The notes: generated by a model not told the origin, from the sequence alone. A stretch of DNA of 64,000 bases from Phragmites australis (GCF_958298935.1 NC_084930.1:26758001-26822000); one strand, 5' to 3'. Numbered from the stretch's first letter, positions 22,613-34,049 are shown. Translations and numbers: made by a program.

Positions 22613-23241
22613 ACTTTTAAGCGGACCGAACACTACGACCACCATGAAGGACTTCGGTCAGACATTGCCGTTCGTACGGTACATCTTTCTACTGTTCGTT
22701 CTGCCGTTCCGGGAAAAGCGGACACGTGGGTAGGGTTTTGTGCGCGAGGAGGCCATCTCGCCAAGTAGATTAGAATATGAGGGCCCCGAGGATAACTCGG
22801 GAACAGTAGATTGCTGAATGTAGATTCGTATGACTTTAACCACTCACCGGACAACTGTCAGCTTTTCGGCCGACCAATCCAGAAGGGGTATGTGCTCCGA
22901 GCTCGGGGTGCCCGGGGACTTGGTTCCTTCGGTCGGAGCACCCGAGCACTGGGAAGCGTGATGGGGAGCCCGGGGCCAGGTGATCCCGACCACTCATGCC
23001 CGAGCGGTAGGACCACCCGAGGACCCTTAGGCCCGAGCAGCGACCTGGGCACTGTGGCCCTCGCGGTCGAGCTGCTTTTGCTCTCGGCTGTTGATTTGTG
23101 ACTTAAGAAAATAGAAAGATTCTTTGTTTGGTGCGCTCTGTTAGTGCGGTACTCATTATAGACTGCTCTCGTTTTCGACCCGAGACCTCTCGAATACCCG
23201 GACCGGCGAACTATACAGGCAGAGGCATAACCCAGAGGTCC

Positions 23242-23380
23242 TATGGCTTGGTGGCGCCCGGGCATGACAGACCAGACCGAGCACCGACAGCCCGCCCCTA
23301 GGGCCTAGGCTCCGGACTACTCTTTGCTCGAGCGATAGGATTACCCGAGAACCCTAGAGGCTCGGTGATGCCCGGGGCAC
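23242..23380. repeat. Internal 140-bp direct repeat of the gypsy spacer, copy 2
   Basis: Second copy of 22478-22612, between the antisense gene and the end of pol. Confidence 0.85.
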
Positions 23381-23701
23381 TGCCACGACACCGGACACCA
23401 CAGCCTACCACGACAGACATAGGCCATCGGCGACTGCCCGCGCGCATACCGATCGGGATTCTTTTATCAGTGGGGAAAATGAGAGAGCAAGTTTTTCTCG
23501 CATAATCGAGCATCTCTCTAGATAGATTAAACATATGGATTCCAGAAAAAGCAAAATTTGAAATAAGAATTGGACATTGATAACATATATATTGACAATA
23601 TTGACAAGACTGGGTGACTTACCTGGTTAGTGGTAGCCCCCGGCCAACTTGGGCAGGGGGGGGAGCCCCCGGCCTGGTTCGCCCAAGCACGCATATGCCA
23701 C

Positions 23702-24620
23702 CTACGGATAGAACTTGCGCAGATGCTCGATGTTCCACGCATTGGGGAGCGACTGTCCGTCCTCTGCAACCAGCCAAAAAGAGCCTTCTCGCGGGACGCC
23801 GATCACGATAAAGGGGCCTTCCCACAAAGGAGACAGTTTATTCCTTCCTTCGCGTAATTGGACGCGTCGGAGAACTAGATCCCCCACCTCGAGAGACCAG
23901 GCCCGGATGTGACGCTGATGATAGCACTGCAGGCTTTGCTGGTAGAGGGCTGCTCGGACGACGGCATGCCGCTGGCGCTCTTCCAAGTAGTTGACATCGT
24001 CGCGCCTTCGCGGTTCCTGTTCGCCTTCGGAGTAGGCATGCACCCGATGGGAGCCAAGAGTGAGCTCGGATGGGAGGACCGCCTTAGCGCCGTACACAAG
24101 GAAGAAAGGAGTCTCCCCGGTAGCGCGACTTGGCGTGGTCCGATTGGCCCATAGCACAACAAGAAGCTCGTCGATCCACCCTTTCCCATGCTTTGCGAGC
24201 ACGTTGTAGGTCCGGGTTTTGAGCCCCTTCAGTATCTCAGCATTGGCGCGCTCGACCTGCCCATTGCTCCGAGGATGAGCGACGGAGGCGAAGCAGAGCT
24301 TGATGCCGAGGTCCTCACAGTAGTCCCCGAACAGGGCACTTGTGAATTGAGTGCCATTGTCGGTGATGATCCGGTTCGGGACGCCGAAGCGACTTGTGAT
24401 ACCGCGGATGAACTGAAGCGCCGTGTTCTTGGTTACCTTGACAACTGGAACTGCCTCCGACCACTTGGTAAACTTGTCGATGGCGACGTAGAGGTACTCA
24501 TAGCCCCCGATTGCTCGGGGGGAATAGACCCAGAATGTCCAGCCCCCAGACCGCGAAGGGCCATGACAGGGGGATGGTTTGAAGAGCCTAAGCTGGCTGG
24601 TGAATCTGCTTTGCGTGGAA
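23702..24620 (-). pseudogene. Integrase core and C-terminus of the nest-1 gypsy pol
   Basis: Motifs are YLYVAIDKFTKWSEAVPVVK, RIITDNGTQFTSALF (second catalytic Asp) and HPRSNGQVERANAEILKGLK (catalytic Glu), then LWANRTTPSRATGETPFFLV and the C-terminal GPFIVIGVPREGSFWL and NAWNIEHLRKFYP. The segment with the first Asp (near 24540-24570) is out of frame (WTFWVYSPRA in this frame), so a frameshift lies there. TAG or TAA stops also follow RRCRVC. Confidence 0.85.
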
Positions 24621-25730
24621 CTAACAAACCCTGCAGCGCCTAACCAACTCGGAAGCATCCTGGAGAGCTGTAGGCCAGTAGAAACCTTGCCAGAAGGCCT
24701 TCCCGACCAGCGTGCGGAACGATGTATAGCCACCGCACTCGCCCTCATGGACCTCAGCAAGAAGCTCGCCGCCTTCTGCCTGGGTGATGCATTTCAGGAG
24801 GACGCCGCCTGCGCCGCGCCAGTAGAGATCCCCATCTACTATGGCATAACATTTGGATTGCCGAGCAATTCTTTCAGCAGAGGCATCATCCTCGGGTAGG
24901 AACTTTTCTTTCAAGTACCCTCGGATCTCTTCCATCCACGAGGCATCTTGAGAACGGCCAGCAAGCGCAGCGCACTCGCTGGGCGGTGGCACCCTATCGG
25001 GGCTTCCCACTGAGGGCACCGTCGGGGTCCCCTGAACTAAGCTCGAGGTTTCCCCTTCGTCCTGTTCGGCAGGTAGGACGGAAGGCCGTGTGAGCCTTTC
25101 TTCAAAGACTCCGGCAGGGACGCGCGCACAAGAAGAGGCCAGGCGAGAAAGGTCATCGGCTAGAGCGTTATCACGGCGAGAGATGTACCGCAGCTCCAGG
25201 CCATCGAAGTGCCTCTCCAGCTTCCTGACTTCCGCCACGTACGCCTCCATTTGAGGATCCGTGCACTTGTACTCCTTCGACACCTGGTTGATCACCAGCT
25301 GGGAGTCTCCCTTGACCAGGAGGCGATGAATCCCGAGGCCCACCGCGGCCCGGAGGCCAGCGATGAGGCCCTCATATTCCGCCATGTTATTGGTTGCTCG
25401 GAACTGCAACTGCACGACGTACCGGAGTTCTTCACCCGTTGGGGAGGTGAGAACCACTCCGGCCCCCGCGCCTTTCAGCGTGAGGAAACCATTGAAGTGC
25501 ATAATCCAGTACCCGGGTGCATCGTGCCTGGGAGAGGCGGAAACTTCTTCTTGGTCGATCTCGGGGATGGGCGTCCACTCTGCCACGAAGTCAGAGAGTG
25601 CCGGGCTTTTGATCGCCTGGTGGCTGACAAAGTGCAGATCAAACTCCGCCAGCTCCACCGCCCACATGACGATGCGCCCAGTGCCTTCTCGGTTCCGGAG
25701 GATTGGCCCCAGTGGATACGTGGTAACCAC
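24621..25730 (-). pseudogene. RNase H and integrase zinc-binding region of the nest-1 gypsy pol
   Basis: A short connection part (VTTYPLGPILRNREGTGRIV, LSDFVAEWTPIPE) leads to an RNase H of the type marking the dual-RNase H Tat lineage (GAGAGVVLTSPTGEELRY, NNMAEYEGLIAGLRAAV, VKGDSQLVINQVSKEY, RRDNALADDLSRLAS). The first catalytic Asp is Asn here (MHFNGF). Glu and the later Asp residues remain. Just upstream a TAG replaces the residue before AHKVSV. The C-terminal end is the integrase HHCC finger, where a His position is Tyr (HEGECGGYTSFRTL). The frame stops after RRCRVC. Confidence 0.85.
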
Positions 25731-26066
25731 CGAGACCTTGTGCGCCTAGAAGTAATGGCGCAGCTTTCGGGAAGCAACGAGCACGGCATAGGGCAGCTTC
25801 TGGGCTTGAGGGTACCTTGTTTTGGCGTCTCGAAGGACTTCACTGACGAAGTACACCGGTCGCTGTACACAGCGGGCCCGGACTGCGGCTTCACCCGAGG
25901 GCCTGTCACAGCCCCCGAGCTCGGCGGCGTGGTCGGGGCTGGCCGAGTGCTCGGGCTCGACTCCCTGGTCGGGAGGAGCCGAGTGCTAGGGCTCGACTCC
26001 CTGCTCGGGGGGAGCCGCGAGGACTGGGGAGTGCTCGAGGGCGGTCGGGAGCTGGGACCCAGCACC

Positions 26067-27120
26067 TTACCCCGAGCACTCATCGCGCTCCACCACTAGT
26101 ACTATTCTCAAGACCTGAGGAGTGGCCGAGACGTAGAAAAGTAGTGGCTCGCCCTCGGAGGGGGCCACCAGTACGGGCGGTGAGGTGAGGTATTTCTTCA
26201 AGTCACGGAAGGCCTGCTCGGCCTCCGGCGTCCAGTCGAAGTGACCGGTCTTTTTCAGGAGTTTGAAGAGGGGGAGTCCTCGCTCCCCGAGCTTTGAGAT
26301 GAAGCGCCCAAGGGCCGCCAGGCAGTCGGCGAGACGCTGAACTTCCTTGAGTTGAGCCGGGGGGCGCATCTGCTCGATGGCCCGGATCTTCTCTGGGTTG
26401 GCCCTTGATTCCTCGGCTAGAGACCAGGAAACCGAGGAGCTTACCCGCAGGTACCCCGAAGGCGCACTTCTCGGGGTTGAGCTTCAAGTGGGTAGTGCGG
26501 AGACTGTTGAAAGTCTCGGCTAGATCTTCAAGCAGGGTGGCGCGGTCCCGGGATCTGACCACGAGATCGTCGATGTAGGCCTCGATGTTGCGGCCAACCT
26601 GCGAGTCAAGGGTAATGCGCACAGCACGCTGGAAAGACGACCTAGCGTTGCGCAAGCTGAACGGCGTTGATACATAACAATAAGTCCCCACCGGAGTGGT
26701 AAAAGAAGTTTTTTCTTCATCCTCTATGGCCATGCGAATTTGGTGATAACTAGAGTTTGCATCTAGAAAACATAAAAGATCGCACCCCGCGATTGCATCT
26801 ACAATCTGATCTATGCGGGGTAAAGGAAAATGATCTTTTGGGTAAGCCTTATTTAGGTTGGTGTAGTCGACGCACATGCAGAGCTTGTCGTTGGCCTTCG
26901 GGACGATGACTGGATTCGCCAGCCACTCGGGGTAGAGGACTTCTCGGATGAAGCCGGCGTCAAGGAGCTTACTTACTTGCTCCCGGATGAACTCCTGGCG
27001 CTCGGGCGCCAGCCGCCAGACTTTCTGCTTCACCGGCCGTGCGTCCGGATGCACAGCCAGGTGGTGCTCGATCACCTCCCTATGGATCTCGGGCATATCG
27101 GACGGCTGCCATGCAAACAC
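26067..27120 (-). pseudogene. Reverse transcriptase of the nest-1 gypsy pol
   Basis: Ordered RT motifs are visible: KQKVWRLAPERQEFI, EWLANPVIVPKANDK, CVDYTNLNKAYPKDHFPLP, FLDANSSYHQI, TPFSLRNARSSFQRA and the catalytic EAYIDDLVV. Two normally conserved positions are changed (the usual A-Y-S-G-Y is A-N-S-S-Y). A frameshift near 26400-26410 follows LLGFLVSSRGI, and the chain resumes in the frame of 26369-26067 with GLPLFKLLKKTGHFDWTPEA. It ends at a TGA at 26067. Confidence 0.9.
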
Positions 27121-27159
27121 GTCGACGTTAGCCCGGAGGAAGGTGACGAGCGCGCTTTC

Positions 27160-28053
27160 CTATTTGCTGCCCAAGTCACCGCCGATTCGGACGACCTGGG
27201 AAGCGTCTTTGCCCAGCATGACCTCCTTCGAAGGAACGGAGGCATCGGCAGCGAGTCGGGGTTTGGATGTAGAGGGTCCCGGGCCCCCTGGACGACCTTC
27301 GACCTCAGCTCGAGCTGAGACCAAGGCCGAGTATAACTGCTCGGTGCAGGAGACGGCGCTGCCAGTCTCGGTGGACACGGAGATGGGGCCCGCTGGGCCC
27401 GGCATCTTGACCGTGAGGTACGCGTAATGGGTGACCACCATGAACCGAGCGAGTGCCGGGCGGCCGAGGATGGCGTTGTAGGAGAGGGGGAGCTCCACGA
27501 TGTCGAAGATGACGTTCTTCGTCCGGAAGTTGTCCCGGCTCCTGAATGTCACGGGCAGCTCAACCTGCCCGAGGGGTAGGAAGTGCCCGGGTGTCACCCT
27601 GTAAAAGGGGAGCGACGGCTTTAGGTGCCTGGAGGGCACCTGCAGCTTCTCGAAAGCCTCCTGGGAAAGGAGGTTCAGGCCTGCGCCCCCGTCGATCAGC
27701 ACTCTGCTGACCTTCACGTTGCAGATGGTAGGGGACACTACCAGGGGTAGTCGCCCCACGCCTGCAGTACTGGCGGGGTGGTTGGCCAGGATGAACGTGA
27801 TCGGGGCGTCCGACCACTTCAAGGGCCTTGCGGCCTCTTCGCTCGGGGTCGCCGAGCACACCTCGCGCTGCATGGTCTTCACACTGCGGCGGGAGGAGGG
27901 CGTGTACGCGCCTCCGTCGATGAAGGCGACAGTGTGCTCAGGCTCCTGGAAGCCGAGCTCTTGGTTGTCGGGGCGGCTCTGTCGTCGCCGCCTCTGCGGG
28001 GCTCCTTGCGGTCCCTCTGGCGCTGCTCGATGAGGCCTTTGACCGTGCGGCAC
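27160..28053 (-). pseudogene. Aspartic protease region of the nest-1 gypsy pol
   Basis: The active-site loop is VLIDGGAGLNLLS (DGG in place of the retroviral DTG/DSG, usual for this plant lineage), followed by HFLPLGQVELPVTFRS and YNAILGRPALARF. The frame ends in a TAG at 27160, just before the conserved ESALVTFLRANVDVFAW segment that continues in frame into RT, so it is a single nonsense change. Confidence 0.85.
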
Positions 28054-29505
28054 TCCGTGAGGTCATGCCACTTGGTTTGGTGGATCTGGCACCACTTCCC
28101 CGGCTCGGGCCTCACGGGAGCGGGGGCCCTTGCAGGAGCGGGAGCCCTTGCGGGAGCCAGAGCCCTAGGAGGGGCTCGGGCCGTCTGACGCTGGCCGCCC
28201 GGCGTGCTTGCCGGTGGTCGGGTTCCTGGGCTGGCCCATGGGCGGGGCCCTAGGCTGGCTCGACGGGGACAGCCTCGCGCCTCCTTCTCTTTTTCTTTTC
28301 TGACCTGTCGGAGCGGGAAGGACCTGGCTGATCGGCGGCAGGATGCTCAGGGCGCAGAACGTGCCATGCCCGAGCCTCCGCCGCCTTGGCGCACTTGTCG
28401 GCCAGCGCGAAAAGTTTCGTGGTAGTTTCGACCTCGTGCATGGCCAGCTTCTCGAGCATCCGCTCGTCGCGGACACCCTGCCGGAACGCGACAATGATAG
28501 CGTGGGGGGTTATCCGCGGGATGGTATTGCGGACCTGATTGAAGCGCTGTAGGAAGCGCCGCAGCGTCTCCCCCTCCTGTTGTTTGACGGCGTGGAGATT
28601 GTACTACAGGCCAGGGCGCGTAAACGTGCCCTGAAAGTTCGTCACAAACTGGTGGCAAAGATCATCCCAGGAGCCGATGGATCCTGGGGGTAAGTTCATA
28701 AGCCAAGAGCAGGAAGAGCCCCTCAAGGCGACATGAAAATAGTTGGCCATCACCTTTTCACTGCCGCCAGCCGCTTGGACAGCAGTGGTGTAGATTTGGA
28801 GGAACTCGACGGGGTCGATGGACCCGTCGTACTTCTCCGGCAGTTCTGGCCGGAACTTGGTGGGCCATTTGACCCGGCGAAGCTCGCTGGTGAAGGCACG
28901 GCAGCCCGTGCAGTACCCTGCTGCGCGGGCGGTGCCCTTGGGCGATGAGCGCCGGCGAGCCGGGGAGCCCCAGCGGTCATGGGCCAGCAAGGAGGAGGCA
29001 GGGTCCTCGTCCTCAGCCTCATGCTGGGTCTCCCGCTGGCGCTCGAGGGTAACGCGGGCGTCTTCGATGACCCTCCGCTCGTTGAGGTGCAAGCAGAGGT
29101 CTTGAGCTCCGGTAGTGGCCAGGGGGGCGACACTCCGCTTAGAGGCCCCCCGACCAGTGCGACCGCCACCTGACAATGGGCCGGTCTTAGCTGCGCCGCG
29201 GTGGGAGGTAGCGCGAGAGCTCTCGGCCAGCACTTAGCGGTAGCCGTGCCGACCAAGGCGGCCACCTCCTGGAGCATTGCGCCCTTCTGGGGTTTCCCCC
29301 GCCGCCTGGACTGGCGGGTTCCTGAAGAGAGCTTGCGCCGCAAGCAGCGCACTCCCAGGACTGGCCTCGTCGAAGGCGAGCCTACGCCACAACGGTGCCT
29401 GGCGCTCTGCTTGGAAGCAGCAGCGACAAGGGCCTCCTGCGCGAGGGGCTCCATTTCCTCACTGGAGCTGGAGCCGGCGCGCTGGAGACGATGGGCACCA
29501 GCCAT
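28053..29505 (-). pseudogene. gag: gag of the nest-1 gypsy element (frameshifts, internal stop)
   Basis: The start is MAGAHRLQRAGSSSSEEMEP at 29505. The capsid-like domain follows (KFRPELPEKYDGSIDPVEFL, SWLMNLPPGSIGSWDDLCHQ), then MLEKLAMHEVETTTKLFALA. Near 28110-28070 is a modified zinc knuckle CX2HX4HX4C (C-QI-H-QTKW-H-DLTE-C), the form seen in this gypsy lineage in place of CCHC. Defects are a frame change between about 29400 and 29233, a TAG after the conserved FTRPGL at 28604, and further frame changes near 28460 and 28250. It would package element RNA in particles if intact. Confidence 0.85.
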
Positions 29506-29547
29506 TTTTTCTGCAGGAAAAAACAAACAAACAAATTCAGGGATGTA

Positions 29548-29568
29548 ACCCCCCTACCTGGCGCCAGC
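29548..29568 (-). promoter_or_regulatory. Primer-binding site, nest-1 gypsy element
   Basis: Immediately inside the 5' LTR the minus strand reads GC TGGCGCCAGGTAGGGGGG. A TGGCGCC start is typical of plant Tat elements. The priming tRNA (perhaps tRNA-Asp) is inferred, not shown. Confidence 0.6.
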
Positions 29569-31184
29569 TGTCGGAGGGTTAACTCCTTTCGCAGGGATCC
29601 TGAGGGACCCCTTTTTGAGATTCGGCCAGGGGGGATGATTCTGAATATGTTTGCTGGAGAAATTAATGAGTATCAATGCAATGGCTGGTGGTGGGGAATG
29701 ATCTGATGCAGAACGCAGTAAATGTACTGGAGGGATTTTTAGACAGGTTCGAGCCGCACTGAGCGTAATACCCTACTCCTGTGTGAATGCTATAAATGAC
29801 CTGAGAATGTCTCTCAGGAATGTCGCTGGTTACAAGAATGTCTGTCTATCCTAGAGCTTCGGGCTCCTTGTTCTTCAGCTTCTATGCTTGTACGAAGATG
29901 TTCTTCGATTTCTCGGTAAGTGTCTGAGAGTTCGAGCGTTGTCCTACAATTCACCTTCGATCCACCTATCTTTGTCCGTGCCCACCGGCTGCCTTAAATA
30001 CCCGCCGGCGGTAGCGTGCCCCGAAAGGGAGGGCACGAGTCCCAAGGCGCCATAAATGGAAAGGGAGTCATCATGGCCTCTACGCGAAGTGACGGGGGTT
30101 CAAAACACACCCCCCGCCCGGTCTTCAGTCGTCATAATGGCGCTGGCAACGGGCCGTGGAAAGGGCCCACCGGGCTGCCGCATAGTGGCCCGGTGTGCCC
30201 GTTCGATCTTGTACGCCTGCCATAGCAAGGCGGCAGACGGAGCACCTCGGGCCTTGCAATGCTATCCTGAGGCGAGCCAGATGATGCGGGATGGGACCCG
30301 TGCATTAAATATCCCCACGCCCTTCTGCAAGAATATGGAAAGGACTGACACCGAGCGTGACGGGAGCAGTTGGAGGTGACAGGCCACGAGCGCTCTTAAA
30401 TGCGGTATCGGGCCTTTCACAAGCTGACACCTCACCGCTGGACCCCTGTGGGGGCCACCGACGGAGGACTTCTTGGGCCGTCGGGGAACCGAGTGCTCGG
30501 GGGTCACTGTTTATCTCCCCGAGCACTCTCTCCCGGGAACGCCCTCTCTTGGTCCTCGGGGAACCGAGTGCTCGGGGGACACTGTTCATGGCCCCGAGCA
30601 CTCTTTCCCGGAATTGACTGTTCGGGTCCTGGGGGAACCGAGTGCTCGGGGGCCGCTGCTCGCAGCCCCGAGCACTCTCTCTCGGAACTACCTTCCTTGG
30701 GTCCTCGGGGTACCTAGGTGCCTGGGGGGCCACTGTTCGCAGCCCCGAGCACTCTCTCTCCCGGAACTACCTTCCTTAGGTCCTCGGGGTACTCGGGTGC
30801 CCGGGGGCTACTGTTCGCAGCCCCGAGCACTCTCTCCCGGAACTACCTTCCTTGGGTCCTTGGGGTACTTGGGTGCCTGGGGGGCCACTGTTCGCAGTCT
30901 CGGGCACACCCTTCCCGGTACTCGGCTCTCCTGGTCGTTGGGGGACTTGGGTGCTCAGGGGTCACTGTTCACCTCCCTGAGCACTCTCTTCCCAGTCACT
31001 TAGTCTTCGCAGATCATCGGGGAACCCGGTTACTCGGAGACCACTGCTTGTAGCCCCGAGCGCCCTCTCCCGGGACTTAATCTTTTTCGTACCTTGCGGA
31101 GATGAACCCCGTGGGAAGGTGCCACGTGGCGGATTGCTGCCCTGGCCTCGGGATTCGGGACCCCTGGTTCCTGATTCACCGACA
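29569..31184 (-). repeat. 5' LTR of the nest-1 gypsy element
   Basis: 1616 bp. In element orientation it starts TGTCGGTGAATCAGGAAC and ends GAGTTAACCCTCCGACA. It contains the array of GC-rich hairpin units at 30470-31060. Confidence 0.9.
30470..31060. repeat. Hairpin array in the other LTR
   Basis: Partner of the array at 17690-18300, with the same units in the same order and scattered substitutions. Confidence 0.85.
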
Positions 31185-31910
31185 GATGTGGACAAACTTT
31201 ATATGAAAATTATAGCCCTCGACAAGATCCGCAACTTTGTAATTGAAAACCTTTTTATTTAAAGTCATTTAAGTGTCTTAAAATAATCATATGAAGTTTC
31301 ACACATATATATTATTGTTACCACAATTTCTATTAATGCAAATAAACTCAAGAACATGGAGAAGAAAAATAATACTATCAACTCCAACATCTCTAACAAG
31401 ATTAACAAGAAGAATATCAAAACCCCACTATCAACAAGATTAAGATTTAACTTACAGAAGTACTATTGATAACAATAGTATATGCACTCATTTTGATCTT
31501 ATATCTAAACTTCAAATGATTATTTGGACATATAAATAATTTTAAATGAAAAAAATCAACTACAAAATTGTAGATCTCGTCAAGGGCTATAATTTACATA
31601 TAATGTTTGTCCCCATCCAAGTTTGTATGAAAAAGTTATTTTTTTTAAAAAAATATCATCTATTTTTAGAGACGGTTCCTTACGTTTGAAAATAACCTTT
31701 TATTTTCACAGGCGGTTCCTTATGTGAATCGCTTGGGGTAATGAATGATAGTTTATCTTAAAAAATATTATTTTTTCATACGAAGTCGAATGAGGATAAA
31801 GTTTATATAAAAATGTAGCCCTCGACGAGATCTACAATTTTGTAGTTGAAATTTTTTTCATTTGAAATCATTTAGATGCCCAAATAATCATTTGGAGTTT
31901 CAGACGGAAG
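31185..31910. repeat. CACTA-like internal module, three copies
   Basis: A module containing TATAGCCCTCGACAAGATC, CAACTTTGTAATTGAAAAC and an AATAATCAT core is found at 31185-31310 (5' part left of the gypsy insertion at about 16778). It recurs in direct orientation at 31772-31903 and inverted at 31490-31640. Confidence 0.75.
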
Positions 31911-32981
31911 AAATCAAAAGGAATAAATATGTTATTATGATCAGTAATAGTTATGTGGTGTGATGGTGAGGATGGTTTGTACGAGCTGAGAAGTTTTGAG
32001 TTCGAGTGCCAAGAACCGCACGCGCGCGTATTTCGCGTGACTTGTGACTTGTGACTTCACGGCTGCAGAGGGTGTCTGGTCGGTCCAATGTTTTTTGCTT
32101 TTTTTGGGTAAAAAAATGTTGATCGGGGATCAATTATCACAAGCGGTTCGCTTAAGGAATCGCCTGTAAAAATAGGTTTCTACAGGTGGTCTTTTTTGCG
32201 TTTGTGGAAATCATCCATTTTCATAGGTCTTCAATCACAGGTGAGTGCGCTAATTGCCTGTAAAAATAGGTTACCACCCATCTCTAGAAATAGTTTTTTA
32301 AGTAGTTTGAGGTGCCGAATAGGACACTGTAGCCGTATTCAGCACCTCGTGTGCTGAAAACGGTCAGGATCGCTTTGCGCTACGTCACATCGCCTTGTTG
32401 TCGTCTCTGTTGTCTCGTGTCTAAAGATGTGTGAGAGAGAGAGACGAATTGTCATTTTATGTTTGAAGCTTTGTCATGTGGTCACTTCATGTCTAAAAAT
32501 AGAGTTGGAACAAATGTGTTGCCATTTTATGCTTAAAACTCTATCGTGTGGTCACTTCCTATCTAAAGACCGAGTCAAAATATAGGTATGAACATATCTC
32601 ATGGTCTGAGCCTAATTTAAATATACACTTAAAATTTCTAATTTACCATGTAGTTTGAAAGGCTGTGGGCAGCCTTAACATTTAGTCATATTTGAACATA
32701 AACAATTTAAAATGTAGTAGTGATAATATTCCTCATTGTGTCATTGATCTCAGGATGCATAGTGCATAGCTATTGAATACCTAGATCATCTTAAAATAGC
32801 GGTGGAAAGTGACGATATAAATTAGCAGAAGAATGCCAGTTGTGGCATTCAAGGCTATCAGGGTAAGATGGTTGTCGTCTTCGAGATGGTGATTGAAAGT
32901 TATGAGGATGGGTAGAAGGAAATCCACCATCATCTTCAGGTCATCAGTATCCTCCGGAGATGGAGGCATCAGAGGGAGGGG

Positions 32982-33697
32982 TCATTGTGTCATGAAATCG
33001 TCATCCTCGTCGTTATCTTGAGCTATCACGGTAGGAGCACGTCCTATTTCCTTGTTGGTTGTACGTGATATCGATTTGGTGTGTGAACGTCCTCTTGCAG
33101 TGTTCTTTGAACCTTCTCCTGTATTGATGTTGGAACGTCGAGGCATTGGTGACATAAATTCATTGTTCTCATCGGCCTCATCATTTTCTGTTGAAAAGTA
33201 GAGGGCGTCCTTGTACCCCGTAGGTTCGCTGATCTTCGACATCTTCTACGTGAACCAGGCATCACACCCCGCTGAAGAGCATATGCATCACCAAGAAGTT
33301 TAGGATTTCTTTTTTGATCAACTCTGCGTCTTCCGGAACGCCTAACGTAGAAGAGGAGTATTCGAATCAATGGAAAAAGGATAAGCAGAGTGACTAAATA
33401 GAAAATGACGAACCTGGATGTGGCATGCATACTGGTCGGGTAACATCGCAATCCTTCTCATCTCGAACAACATATGGATAACGACCGAGCTATTTGGATA
33501 AGCCATAGCCGCACACCCTCTAAAACAACATTATGGCACTGTTGTTTCACACACAAAAGGCTCATAACATGTGATTTCAGGCTATTTAGATCAATAGGTA
33601 GCTCAACCGTACTATCTATGTGTTGGCAGTTCTGAATTGATACGAGCCTCTCATGCAAAACAACGGGACGTTCTATATAATAAATACAGATAGTCAT
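32982..33697 (-). CDS. Putative MULE-borne gene, downstream exons, product unknown
   Basis: Two overlapping minus-strand frames look coding-like. 33697-33458 reads ERPVVLHERLVSIQNCQHID, STVELPIDLNSLKSHVMSLL, QQCHNVVLEGVRL. 33242-32982 has YKDALYFSTENDEADENNEF, RGRSHTKSISRTTNKEIGR and an acidic end DNDEDDDFMTQ. They probably belong to one multi-exon gene inside the Mutator-like element, together with a possible first exon near 34276-34345 (YKMRSEQRGAA). It may be an accessory Mutator protein or a captured host gene fragment. I do not recognise a domain with confidence, and exon borders are not resolved. Confidence 0.35.
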
Positions 33698-34049
33698 ACC
33701 TTATTTGCTAAATAAACGTATATGTAATAAAATAACTACTTAGATGTATGTAGGATACAAACTAATTACGCTCCTTGATAAATAATAAGTACATTAACCT
33801 AAGCGATTAAGCTAATTAATCAAATTAGTTGTGTTAAACAAATTACTCTGATTAAATATATAGCTTTAATAACTCTAATTAAATTACATAAATACTCATT
33901 AAATACTCTAATTATACTGGTTAATAACATACATACAATTATATTAAGGGATTAATCTAATTACACTGATTAATGAAATTCAAGTTATTAAACTAAGTCA
34001 GTAATGTAATTATACTGACTAATCAAATTCATATAATCAAACTATTCAA

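Larger units (their letters stand above)
16793..31184 (-). mobile_element. Full-length Ty3/gypsy retrotransposon, Tat-like lineage, defective
   Basis: LTRs of about 1.6 kb (TGTCGG…CCGACA) bound a minus-strand gag-PR-RT-RNase H-integrase order. The target duplication is GATGG/GATGT (16788-16792, 31185-31189), 4 of 5 bases. The primer-binding site is next to the 5' LTR and a purine tract next to the 3' LTR. An additional RNase H of the Tat-lineage type, a long pol-to-LTR spacer and an antisense gene there all point to the Tat lineage (relatives: Grande, RIRE2, Retand). Every coding module has stops or frameshifts, so it is non-autonomous. LTRs look mostly alike by eye, so it is the youngest element of this nest. 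Confidence 0.9.
16376..32310. mobile_element. CACTA-like element (about 1.5 kb without the gypsy insert), nested in the MULE
   Basis: Both outer parts (16430-16760 and 31658-32290) hold many short inverted units of the type CGGTTCACATAAG / CCGCCTGTGAAAAT, the subterminal repeat style of grass CACTA transposons. The left end begins CACTCAAAATG. The right end is near AAATAGTTTTTTAAGTAG, where a clean TAGTG is not preserved. Three copies of a 130-bp internal module (two direct, one inverted) lie inside. Boundaries are approximate. Confidence 0.55.
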
